NCBI GenBank assembly: GCA_034231615.1
Contig: CM067322.1
Location: 51,094,456 to 51,158,455 of the forward strand
Reading direction: 5' to 3'
Length of the DNA: 64,000 bases
Origin: Meghimatium bilineatum
Taxonomy: Eukaryota; Mollusca; Gastropoda; Stylommatophora; Philomycidae
Below, one piece after another: positions 45,417 to 55,751 of the stretch. How positions within the stretch are numbered: the stretch's first letter is position 1; each line of letters starts with the position of its first letter. The position numbers and the translations under genes are program-made. The notes beneath the pieces are model-generated. The model did not search any database, was not told where the DNA came from, and saw nothing but the letters and a program-made list of their open reading frames with translations.

Positions 45417-46023
45417 TCTCACATAGACTTGCAGAAGGTAATATGCTTAGTGCCGCCTACATTTTGTAAATATTGAGACGTGCCTCTGACTTGTGACTTG
45501 AAATCGAGTCAATATCCGATTTTGATTTCACATAATTCTAAGTTCAGGAAAAATAATATTTGGTGCTAAACGGGAATTTCCATATGTAACATTGCTTTAT
45601 ACAAATGTACAGTGGAAACAACTACTTTTAGAACGGTGCACATTCTACCGTGAGGGTCATGCCTTTATATTTAATAATCAGATGTGAGATGTAAGCATCT
45701 ACATAATCCAGCGGTTGTTTATAATTTAGATTAACTTTTTTTTAATATAGGTTAAATAAGGTATCTTTGATACTGGATCACATTTCTTTGATAAAAAAAA
45801 TATTTCTATAGCGACATTATTATTCTAAACCTAACTTCAAATGATCAATCCAAATGAACAATACGTTTTTGATAAAAATAATTTAACATCTCGGCAAACG
45901 ATTCTGAACGGACTATAACTTTTCTTACAATACACCTCCACTGCACATCTTTTTGGGGGGAATGTGGTTGGGCAAGTACGGAAAACTTCTTTACTTGTGT
46001 TGCGAAGCGATTCGATGCTGCTA

Positions 46024-46500
46024 GAACGGACCTGGTTCTTCTTCTTCAGCGTTCACTCTCAAATAACCACAACGAATATATCGTGTGATTTCCGCCGGGG
46101 AGCGTGAAGTATGTTGTGCTGCAAGTTCCACAGTAGAACTGTGTTATTTGCACCTCGGTTGGCCACTTGTGGTCAGGACGTCCGAGGTCCAGAACATCCG
46201 TTTTCGTCATGCCTTTAATTCGGGTAAGCTTCCCTAGTCCGTGACAGCCTGTCTATCTGTCGCCGGGCACGCTGGTGTGTAGTGCCTCTTCGCCAAGAGT
46301 CGAGCGCGTCTATCTGGCACGAGGTGTTCCACCGTCTATGAACTCACCTCGCGCAATTGGACGTACTGTGCCTGTGCCCATCGGGTACTGAACCGTTTCT
46401 CATCCGCGAGCCTGGTTCCGTAAGAGGAAGAACTCGCCAGAAGAGTTGGACCCTGGGGACCTGGTTCAATCCCCGTCATGTGCAAGAATTACATATATAC
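46024..46500 (-). repeat. GC-rich repeat with GAA tail
   Basis: On the minus strand it ends GAGAGTGAACGCTGAAGAAG, the same tail as the GAA-tailed SINE. The body (46080-46460) is GC-rich and unlike the other copies. On the + strand CCTGGTTCAATCCCCG near 46467 looks like a tRNA T arm/box B. I cannot say whether this is a SINE or a captured sequence. No protein frame was accepted. Confidence 0.45.
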
Positions 46501-46789
46501 TTACTCTTTGCTGAACACTTCTGCTACATATAGGCTTAATTTTTGTTAAACATCTTCAGCGCTGCCTACTCGTTGTTAAACATCTGCTCCTTTACATATA
46601 GGCTTCGCTAAGCGGTTAGCATTATTCTCGGTGAGTAAAAGAATAAAAGTAACTCTGCAATCATCAGCAGTCTGCTGAATCGCGCTGTGCACTGCACCAT
46701 GGAAATATACAATCTTCAATTACGTTATATTGAACATACATATATTTTTTGCGACTATATTTAAGCATACAGATTAAAGTGCAAGTTTA
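46501..46789. other. Unassigned spacer
   Basis: Nothing recognised. The words GTTAAACATCT are repeated at 46545 and 46576. Confidence 0.4.
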
Positions 46790-47000
46790 AAAATTAATGG
46801 TACTTCCAGTGCTGTTATACGCTGCTGAAACATGGACGGTACATAGATGGCATGCCAGGAAGCGCAATCACTTTCACACAGTTTGTCTTAGAAAGGTTAT
46901 AAACATCAGATTGCTATAGAAGATTCCGGATACCACTGTCCTATAATATCTGGTATACATAGAATTGACGCTATTCTGATGAAGATACAAATAAGGGGGG
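46790..47000 (+). pseudogene. CCHH-type LINE fragment
   Basis: The reading LMVLPVLLYAAETWTVHRWH, ARKRNHFHTVCLRKVINIRL and IPDTTVL is the classic block lying upstream of the C-terminal end found at 3095 and 38750. It has stops and no ends. Confidence 0.6.
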
Positions 47001-47099
47001 GGGGGTGTTCTCTTTTGGAATGTTCCATCCCCTCTTCCACATCTTTGCTTCCTCCATTACCTATCTGCTATTGTCCTCATTTCCTCCTTATTAAAACCC

Positions 47100-47215
47100 T
47101 ATTTGTCTCCATGTAAGATTTGTTTTATTGTGGTCGTGTGTTTGTCCTGATGAAGGCTTTATAGTCGAAACATGTCTGTCCCTGTATCTCGTTGTTAGGT
47201 TGTTTTATTTTGGTA
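47100..47215 (+). repeat. Dispersed repeat with hammerhead-like core, best copy
   Basis: CTGATGA at 47147-47153, a small hairpin GGC-TTTATA-GTC, GAAA at 47167-47170 and CATGT follow in order, with T-rich DNA on both sides. A CATGTA at 47110-47115 could pair with the 3' CATG. It is related to 1190-1290 and 2640-2740. Confidence 0.4.
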
Positions 47216-48011
47216 ACACATCTACCTATTTTTGAATATCTTGACAGGTATATTCCGTAGTTGTTCTAACAACTTCCAGCAATGTACAATGCTTAGGGAA
47301 ATAATCTACCGAGAGGAGGGTACGTTTAGAAACTTTCCAACTTTCCTAGAAACTCCCCAACAGGCAAAGTTGTAAAAAGCTTCAGCCCCCTGTCAAGCAT
47401 TTTTAGCTGTCAGGTTGATTCTTGATTAGAAACCAGGACATGCTACCAACTTTTCAACCCCCTAAAATGCACGTGAATCAGACGCTGAGACCAGATTATA
47501 AATCATTTTCTGTGAACATGAACAAATGGTTTCACAACTCCACCATGGTGTCCTCTTGTTGAAGATAAATTGTATTTCTACTGCAAATGGAACACCGACT
47601 GTCTATTACCTCCACCGCTTCCAATGAATTCAAAACGTCTACTAGCCGACCTTTCTGTACGACCAAAAGTTCACAGACCTCAGAACAATACACGTACTAA
47701 AACGTCACCATTTTACGGTAATGGTGCTGGAATGGTACTTGGTCTAGTTATATTTCCAGGTATGATGCACTGAATCGAAAACCGTGCATTCAACGTATCC
47801 TGTTTACATTGGTTGGGAAATTCCCTTTCTTGTTTGTGTCGGTACATAGAAACCAAGCAATCTATAGACATGTGTACCTTAGTTCTCTTTAAGTATTGAG
47901 ATAATTAGGTTTAGTAGTAGGTCGAGTACGCACTGGTTAGGAGGATCATAGAATGTTACATAGTACAAAGTCAGATTTATGTTTTAGCTTGTTTCATTTC
48001 CCAGGATCCTG
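47216..48011. other. Unassigned stretch
   Basis: No gene or repeat recognised. A 67-residue frame at 47570-47773 has no domain. Confidence 0.4.
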
Positions 48012-48610
48012 ACGAATTTGAATGTGTCGGGCCATTGGCACAAATAAAACGGCGACATAATAAATTTCCGTTCTATGGACTATTTCTTTTTAAAAATATA
48101 GTAGTATGGCCATTGTCCTGCTACAAGACATTCAATGGGAGCCTGAGAATGATTGTCCTGCTAGAGAGAGATTCAGCGGGAGCTTGAGAATGATTGTTCT
48201 GCTACAAGAGAGATTAAGCGGGAGCTTGAGAATGATTGTCCTGCTAGAGAGAGAGATTCAGCGGGAGCTTGAGAATGATTGTTCTGCTACAAGAGAGATT
48301 AAGCGGGAGCTTGAGAATGATTGTCCTGCTAGAGAGAGATTCAGCGGGAGATTGAGAATGATTGTTCTGTTACAAGAGAGATTCAGTGGGGGCTTGAGAA
48401 TGTTTGTCCTGCTAGAGAGATTCAGTGGGACCTTGAGAATGATTGTCCTGCTACAAGAGAGATTCAGTAGGAGCTTGAGAATGATTGACCTGCTACAAGA
48501 GAGATTCAGTAGGAGCTTGATAATGATTGTCCTGCTAAAAGAGAGATTCAGCAGGAGCTTGAGAATGATTGTCCTGCTACAAGAGAGATTCAGGGAGTGT
48601 CTTGAGTGCG
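48012..48610 (+). repeat. GAA-tailed SINE, alpha subtype, with expanded 3' region
   Basis: The head is typical: GTGTCGGGCCATTGGCACAA, ATAAAACGGCGACATAAT, TTCCGTTCTATGGACTA. At 48112 the segment CATTGTCCTGCTACAAGA to GAGCCTGAGAATG, present once in other copies, becomes a tandem array (next entry). Confidence 0.8.
48112..48610. repeat. 42-bp minisatellite grown from the SINE end, about 12 copies
   Basis: Units read ATTGTCCTGCTACAAGAGAG then ATTCAGCGGGAGCTTGAGAATG. Copies 2-7 alternate: GTCCTGCTAGAGAGAG with TTCAGCGGG, then GTTCTGCTACAAGAGAG with TTAAGCGGG, giving a dimer of about 84 bp. The unit is a multiple of three, so a 203-residue frame crosses it. I regard that frame as a by-product. Confidence 0.9.
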
Positions 48611-49409
48611 ATGAATCACCAAATAAAACCAAACAGCAGAATCAGCATTCTTACCTGATGTTTTTGATGTGCAATATGCTTTTCAATCAATCAACACATT
48701 ATAAAAAGAATGTATGAGTATAAAAAGAAAGCTATGGATGAACCCCCCCTACTCCCACTGGACACAGGATACACTTTAAATTTTGTCTTCTGCATATAAA
48801 AAACACTATGGAGGAATCCACCCTCCCATTACACATAGGAAACAAGAACATCATTCGTAATTCCTGAGGATCAACACACAATGAGTCGTCAGATCATCAT
48901 CATCATGGCACTCCGGAGATGTCCACAGTTGCTACGATCTCATATTCAGTATGTTTTTCACTTTTGTAGTAACTGATTTTTTTCCTTTTCTGTGTTGGTT
49001 GATAACTCATCTTTTGATTCATTTGTGCCACTCGTTTCCCACAACACCATGCTTCACTCTCAGGTCCTGTATTCTAGCCATAGACATGGAGGAAGAAATA
49101 CACCCCACATCAATCAACTGGTCCAATTCCTTGACTGCATTCAAAATATCAGCACGGTCCATTGAACACTACATCAAAACATTTTTGAAAATATTACATT
49201 TTACTCTTATTTGCCACGCATGTGGTTGCATCTGTAGGTCTCACCAATGTCCCACTAGACATACCACCCACGCAACAGAAAATCTTAGTGGATGACATGC
49301 CATTATATTGAGGTTATCTTCTTAGAGAAGCTTCATGGCACGTCATCTATACAATTATGCTTTTATTTTGTTGTTGAAATGTATTTCATGTTTACCTGAA
49401 TATATATGT
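48611..49409. other. Unassigned stretch with one LINE-like tail
   Basis: ATCATCATCATCATGGCACT near 48894 looks like the complement of a GATGAT tail, but the sequence behind it is too eroded to read. Nothing else is supported. Confidence 0.35.
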
Positions 49410-49813
49410 TGCACCCTCTGTGGTTGGGAAGGAGCCAGAGATGTACTGTGCAGGACTGGGGAGGAGGAAACTGACAGCACTGTTTTTTCGATGGTTGAAA
49501 CCCATTATAGAGGCACAGTGACTCAGGACGTGACAATCCTTTTGACTTGAATATTTGGTTGCATGCCTCAAGCAAAAGAGAAGTTTGGCATAACCAGTAG
49601 TCAATTGGTGGCGGGGAATGAGTATTGTGAACACTATCTTGGCTACAGTGGCTAGGAGCAGTGCATAGGTTGAAACCTACCTTCCTGGAGGTGTGATAGT
49701 TATTCTCTGGATCTGTCCTGGGGTGGGCCGAAAATCCACAGACTTCCAAGCAATATAATGCCATTTAGTCAAAGGGCATGAGCCCATGGACCGCTGGATC
49801 AACAACCAACCAA
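49410..49813 (+). repeat. SINE-like repeat with CAAC tail
   Basis: A less AT-rich block ends GGCATGAGCCCATGGACCGC, TGGATCAACAACCAACCAAC. The ending words recur at 29998-30200 and near 51000. The head boundary is uncertain and no pol III box was found. Confidence 0.45.
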
Positions 49814-52277
49814 CCAACTCTATTTGCCATTGTATATTTTGTAATGTTAATTTCCATGCGAATCATCAAACATATAAAAGACACCATATGAGAAGACAAC
49901 TTCATTCTAGGTACAGACACATTCATATACAAGTGGACACGCTTGTTCTGTCAGTTTTATTTCTATAACTGTACAACTGTGGTCAAGGAAGCTTAATGCA
50001 GCAAGTCATATGTACAACAGGTACTTCATTCTGTGACTAGCATATGTAGGTCAGACATGGATTCTATTTATTTTCTAAAAATAAGTACACGGAAGATTAA
50101 TATAATTTTTAATTAAAAACTATTTACATTCTTAATTTCTGCCTTTAAATATTTCTATTTAATAAAAAACAATGTAAAGAGTAACAGAAACACCAACCAA
50201 AATATAGCATGTGGGGTATGTTTTACCTTTACTCCTACAGTGAACATATTAGGAAAAGTACTATTAATAAGAAATCAAGAGGATCAGCAGAAGACTGATC
50301 ACAAGCAGAAACCAATGGTAAGAAGCTCATAGATACATCCGTCAATGTGTTAAAGATGAATCAATAGAAAGGTTTCACACATTCATCAGATGTGTCATCA
50401 AAAGAGTCAATGGCTGAATATGCTTTTTGTTATCTTCACAATGATCATTCTGTAGTCGTACTCATTTACAAGCAAAGCACCAATCTACCAGGCTATGGTA
50501 AATTTGGGTAAAAACCTCTCTAACAATTGAAATCTTGTATAATTAAAATACAGAACTTAACTATGTTCAGTATATGCAAAAAAAAATACAGTACTGAAAC
50601 ATGCAACTTGAACATGCATGTGTTTGTTGATGGGTATAACCCAGACAATTAGTCAATTCTGTACTGTATATGTTGGTGCATATTGTATTTGTACTTCCTA
50701 AACTCAGTCACATACTCATTTACAACCAAAGTGCTTATCTACTAGGTTCTTGTAATTTTTATTGAATAAAAAAAAACACAAAAAAATCACATATACATAA
50801 AACTCTAACATTTGAAATATTGATAATGAAATGGGATGAAATTACATAACTAACGTAAAATAAAAGAGAACAATTTTTAACAATATTTGTTTTCCAGTAA
50901 AAATTTACATTTTTCTTAATGTTTCAACAAGCAGTTAATACAGTATTAAACATAAATAATCTGTAAAAAATTATTGGAGTAATATCCTACCATGTGGGCC
51001 AAACGGCATGAGACCATAGGCTGCTAGATCTGCAAGCAACCATTTAAGTTGTTAGTGAATAGATTAACACTTGGTCAAATATATTTTCTGTCATGAATTT
51101 AACCTATACGTTTTGTATTTATAATATTGATGGTTCAAAATCAGGCCACAATGCCTGGTTCACAAAGACAATATTTCAGAAATACATGAGGATTACCACT
51201 CGAGATATGAGCCATGTATTGTTGAGTGATACTATAGGCAGGTAGCTACAAATGAGACATAGGGAAATTGAATAAAATGAAGTCAATCCTATACACCTCT
51301 AAAAATCCTTTTATATGGTTCTGTTGTCACACTCAACACATGGGATTGCATTTCATGTTTATGTGTTCCATCCGTTCTTAGTTTAACATCATATCTTAGC
51401 AAATACTTTAACATAAGTTCTATTTAATCATACGTCTCAAAATTATCAATTACTTTTTATAATTATTTGTAGAAAAATTACAACATAAATATTTCATCAG
51501 TCTGGACCAAGTTGTTATAGTGGTATTTGCATGTACAGGGGAATATTGTTCAATGTTTGTCCCTATTATTGTGTCTCAATCTCTAGATAGTCAAAATGGT
51601 GATAAAACCACAAAATGCAAATACCAGAATTATACAACATAATAACATATTGTAGTCACAACTAGTTTTCATTTTTATGTACCTGTATTATTTTTATCTT
51701 TATTATCACTCACCTTGACTCTATCAAGGTATCATCTACCAGAGAAAAAAAGGTGCGGATATGATATATCCCCTGAATGAATATATATATATATACATAT
51801 ATAAACATTATTCTCACTACAAACAGCATGTTTATATGGATCTTGTTAGATGTGATGGCACTCGTGTTCTTCCTGGAGGCTGAATGGTAAACACCTAGCT
51901 CTACCTATTTACTGCCAACACATAAAGATGTGTATAGAGCACCATGGCTGTTTGCATTTCTGAGATGGTCATGTTTTGCCACTGATCCCATGCAATATTG
52001 ATAGCACGAATGATATAGATGCAGCAATGAATGCACACAACATGTTTCATGTGGGAATCTGTAGTCAAGTCAATATGTGACCCAGAAAGCTATAAAAAAG
52101 GTAAAGCAATGTTGAATATGGTCACAATTTTGCCGGGCGACATAAAATAGGTCATAGTTCTTTGGGAAAAATGCTGATAAACAGGTTGTGATGCACAGGC
52201 AGACCTACTAGCAATATAGCTACAGATATCCATCATTCTGTGGAACTGGTAGAACACTGAAAGATACAACATACCAC
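49814..52277. other. AT-rich stretch with two related tRNA-like words
   Basis: At 50450-50515 and 50700-50755, minus-strand reading gives TAGCCTGGTAGATTGGTGCT and AACCTAGTAGATAAGCACTT, both followed by TTG.TTGTAAATGAGTA. They look like heads of decayed tRNA-derived SINEs, without box B. Near 51000 GGCATGAGACCATAGGCTGC repeats the 49410 element's tail. A TA run lies at 51782-51796. Confidence 0.35.
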
Positions 52278-52420
52278 TGCTGAAATTGAATGTGTTAGGC
52301 CATTGGTGCATATAAAAACCATGGTACAACATATGGTACAACCATTCTTTGGATTATATCCTGCTGGAAATCTAGTGGGGATATTGTGCTTCCTTCAAGT
52401 GAGACCCAGTGAGAGTTTGT
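52278..52420 (+). repeat. GAA-tailed SINE, alpha subtype
   Basis: GAATGTGTTAGGCCATTGGT, TATATCCTGCTGGAAATCTA and CCCAGTGAGAGTTTG identify it. The tail is replaced by the tandem duplication at 52421. Confidence 0.65.
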
Positions 52421-52535
52421 AATTTAACACTAGCAAAAATTGTTTGTGTGACAGCAAGACCAGTCAAATATTAGGAAAAATTTAACACTAGCAAAAATTG
52501 TTTGTGTGACAGCAAGACCAGTCAAATATTAGGAA
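52421..52535. repeat. 58-bp perfect tandem duplication
   Basis: The unit from AATTTAACACTAGCAAAAAT to GTCAAATATTAGGAA occurs twice without a mismatch, so it is recent. Confidence 0.95.
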
Positions 52536-53019
52536 CTATAATACATCATCAATTATCTCACATTTCAACATTGTATTTATGAACTTCACATTTGCAGGCA
52601 ATACAATGACTTTTAGTACACAGATGTCATGCACAATGAAACAAATAAATCTGGAACAAGTGGTCATAAGTTACACATAAATCTCTTCCCTTCGCTTGTG
52701 TTTAGGTAACATATTATACTAAAAGAAATAACTTTCATTCAACTGTTGAATAACTTCATAATACATCAAAGCAAACATACATTAGGCAACTACAGTAAGC
52801 AAAAAACATATATATAGTGATATATAAAATGTGTGTGTGTATGACGGCAATGACTTGTTATTTACCGGGATCATTAAGATTGATGTTAATATATAGTTAA
52901 CTTCAATCCGCAACATATAACAAATGAAAATATCACAGATTTTGATTACAATAAAACTAACAACTCAACAGTTGACTGTACGTGATAGCTGGCACAGTAT
53001 GAAGTGGATGACAAGTAAT
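52536..53019. other. AT-rich stretch, nothing recognised
   Basis: Only a short GT run near 52831-52841. Confidence 0.5.
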
Positions 53020-53420
53020 AAACATGAGCAGAATGATGATGAGGTGATAAGTAATGAAGTATACTAGTAAAAATGTTTGACAACTCATCTGTGCATGGGT
53101 GAGATAGTAATTGATAAAGTATATCTCAGATGATGAGGCATTTAGGTGAAGTGGCATTTTTATAAAGTATGGTTGAGATGACAAATGAGGTATGAGTCTG
53201 TATTTGATTAAGTATGGATCAGATGACAGCTGATAAGCTATGGGTGAGATGACATGATGTAGAATGAATCAGATGATGAGTTATGATGGCATCTGAAGAG
53301 ATATGGATCAGATGATGATGTGAGATGAGAGTTGATGAGGTATGAATCAGATGGTGAGATGGTATTTGGTGAGATATTGATCATGACAATTTTGAAGTAT
53401 TGATGAGATGACAAGCTTCA
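53020..53420. repeat. Degenerate tandem repeat built on GATGAGGTATGAATCAGATG
   Basis: About ten irregular units of 30-45 bases with words GAGATGACA, ATGGATCAGATGA and TTGATGAGGTATG. It is old. The open frames across it are not convincing. Confidence 0.65.
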
Positions 53421-53768
53421 TCCATGTATGGTAGTTACATAAGATTTTCAGGCAGGTAAATTTACTACAGGGGTATGTCAAGATCTTTCGCCAGAATAAG
53501 TCTTCACGCTCAGGTGAACTACAGTAGTCTACAGCTTTCACACGTCTGACCAGTTCTAACATTACAGGCCATTTATGGGTGGACAGTTCAAACTGTATGT
53601 TTTGGTGTCTGAATCCAAGTCTCCTATGTGTAGCCAGAGCCTGAAAGAGGAGCAAAAAAAAGTTGTGCCTTTACATGCCAGGCACGTTATAAGAGGTGAC
53701 GAAGGAGGTTTTTGGAGTGGAATTGGCTGTGTCGTGCAATAGATGGCCAAAGTGATCCATAGGCTATT
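53421..53768. other. Unassigned stretch
   Basis: Minus-strand frames of 60-100 residues have no recognisable domain. Confidence 0.35.
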
Positions 53769-53918
53769 CTGAAGCCGGATGTGTCTAGCCAGAAGGTGCA
53801 GATATTTCAGCTAAGTTGGGACTAAGTTTTAAACCAGGACACAACAGAATCCCTTCTCTGGACTACAATCTGCTAAACTGCATAGGTTTGAAAATGAGCA
53901 AAGAAGATGAAAAGAAGA
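53769..53918 (+). repeat. GAA-tailed SINE, beta subtype
   Basis: GAAGCCGGATGTGTCTAGCC, CTTCTCTGGACTACAATCTG and TTTGAAAATGAGC then AAGAAGATGAAAAGAAG give head, middle and tail. The tail faces the minus-strand copy at 54091. Confidence 0.7.
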
Positions 53919-54090
53919 TTCCAAGTCGCGTATGAATATTTAATAATGTTAGAGATCTGGAGTCTGTAGAGATAGCTCAATGACCTGCAGAGCTCAATTT
54001 TCAGATGAAATGAGGTGGCCCCAGCCAGTTAATTCATGACATGAAGTTTCCCTCTGTTCAGTTTGATGGTTGTCAAATTATTAAATTTGT

Positions 54091-54330
54091 GCGCTCATTC
54101 TCAAACTCCTGCAGATTAGTAGGATGTAGTCCAGAGAACAGAATGCATTGTGTCATGGTTTACAGCTTGCTTGCGATATTTGATGCCTTTCGGCCTCACA
54201 CATCCGACTTCAGCATGGAATGGGATAGTCAACTGCACCACGAACCTAATTAGTTACATAATATGACTATATATGTTACATTATATGCACTGTAGGTAAC
54301 AGCGCTGCCATTCTTTGCTCCATTTTTGGG
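54091..54330 (-). repeat. GAA-tailed SINE, beta subtype
   Basis: On + it opens GCGCTCATTCTCAAACTCCT and continues GATGTAGTCCAGAGAACAG, TTTACAGCTTGCTTGCGATA and CACACATCCGACTTCAGCAT. It forms a tail-to-tail inverted pair with 53769-53918. Confidence 0.75.
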
Positions 54331-54551
54331 CCCTGGCAACACACAGGCAGTTGTCAAATTAGTATTCTGGGAATGTTATTCATCCAGGATAACTTCAAGG
54401 AAGTTGGGATTGTCCACAAGTACCAGATCACTCTCATGTATACAGTTCTACTGGCCCCTTAACAACATTTATTTCAATAAATAGGTTTTGGAATAATGTA
54501 TTAACCCATAACTTGATATTGTTCACAGCTGTTACATACATTATATTCTTT

Positions 54552-54821
54552 GCTGTGAATCTCATGTATACAAAGTTCAAGATTGGCAACACCGCCATGT
54601 GTACATGTGGACAGGCAGCACAGAGTGCCAAACATATACTTCAAGAGTGTTCTGAGCATGAAACGCTGAGGCGGACATATTGGCCAGAGGAAACAACACT
54701 GGAATCAAAATTCTATGGGACACTGTATGAACTACAAAAGACAGTGAGTTTTATTAAGGAGACAGAATTACAGATATAGACATGTTTCAAGTGAACGAAA
54801 GAAGAAGAAGCTGTGAATCTC
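54552..54821 (+). mobile_element. LINE family A, short 3' copy with 12-bp target duplication
   Basis: GCTGTGAATCTC at 54552-54563 and 54810-54821 bounds a 246-bp insert. It codes the last 71 residues of family A without a break: MYTKFKIGNTAMCTCGQ (knuckle), HILQECSEHETL and the TELQI end, then GAAAGAAGAAGAA. It is about 97 percent identical to 11633-11868, and it keeps residues deleted in that copy. Confidence 0.95.
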
Positions 54822-55404
54822 TGGGCTGAAAAGTCATCAGTATGCAGGGCCTTTGATACTTCTACAGTTTCTCTATATCATATAAGAAAAAGAGAGTCTC
54901 TTGCTTGTGGTACACCTTATTGGTGAGTGATATGTTGCCTCACTGAACCATACATTTTCTCTGGAATCTGAAGAAATCTTGTATCAAGACAGTCTACTTG
55001 ATTTTGTTATTTATACGTTTTAGGAATCTATCCTTCCATATTTTGTTCATAAAGATAGAAAATACTATTTTCTTTTACTAGAAAGCACTTTCAACTTCCT
55101 GGCCAATAATGCCAATATGGTTTTCAGTACTGAGATTTTTCCCGAAGCTGCATGAAATAAATGTTCCTTTTGCTTCAAAAGATCTATTACTGACACTATA
55201 ACACAAAGGCCTATGTCACAGTCTGCCATGATAACTAAAGTCTTTACTTTATCTAGGACACAAACACATCCTTATATTGGATCATCAGAAAATGATCCTC
55301 TCTCATAAATCTGAAGAGGTAAATTCTTTTTTTTTTTTTACACATATACTATTTTTACGGTCTATTAAAATTAGGTTACATAATTTTTTGTAAAAATTAA
55401 GTGA
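54822..55404. other. AT-rich stretch, nothing recognised
   Basis: A T-rich run at 55326-55340 is the only marked feature. Confidence 0.5.
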
Positions 55405-55568
55405 TAAAGTGAAATCCCTCTATAATGTATATATTTTATAACAAATTTCCCTATTTAACAACACTTTTCAAAATCCCTAATTATTTTTATACTTTATAGT
55501 TTACATAGCAAATTATTGTTATTACATTAAAGTTTCAGACTACGTTGGTATAATGGAATTTGACTATA
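55405..55568. mobile_element. Eroded pogo-like MITE
   Basis: The left end TAAAGTGAAATCCCTCTATA and the right end (complement of TATAGTCAAATTCCATTATA) are imperfect inverted repeats bounded by TA. They resemble 60395-60566. Confidence 0.45.
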
Positions 55569-55620
55569 CTTTTCAAATTGCTGTATTGAAGATTAACAAA
55601 TTACAAAATGAATCATTGCT

Positions 55621-55751
55621 GAAGTCAGATGTATAAAAACCAAAAGGCATATATATTGCAGCCTAGATAACCATGACACAATGCATTCTGTTCTCTGACC
55701 TACACCCTGCTAACCTGCAGAAGTTTTAAGAACACATGCATAAGAAGAAGT
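55621..55751 (+). repeat. GAA-tailed SINE, beta subtype
   Basis: GAAGTCAGATGTATAAAAAC, CCATGACACAATGCATTCTG, CCTGCTAACCTGCAGAAGTT and a final ATAAGAAGAAG. Confidence 0.7.

Larger units (their letters stand above)
43532..45918 (-). mobile_element. IS630/Tc1-mariner-type transposon with 35-bp TIRs
   Basis: Perfect inverted repeats begin TTATAGTCCGTTCAGAATCG at 43532-43566, with the complement at 45884-45918. A TA dinucleotide at each edge fits the TA target of this superfamily. The transposase is on the minus strand. A piece of RTE-like LINE (43815-44025) lies between the left end and the gene. Perfect ends and an almost open gene suggest a young insertion. Confidence 0.9.

Noticed and set aside
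46400-46490. Intact tRNA gene
   Set aside because: The T-arm-like CCTGGTTCAATCCCCG has no matching acceptor stem or clear anticodon arm.
48106-48717. 203-residue frame with a 14-residue repeat
   Set aside because: The 42-bp unit is a multiple of three, so any open frame stays open; the unit comes from a noncoding SINE end.
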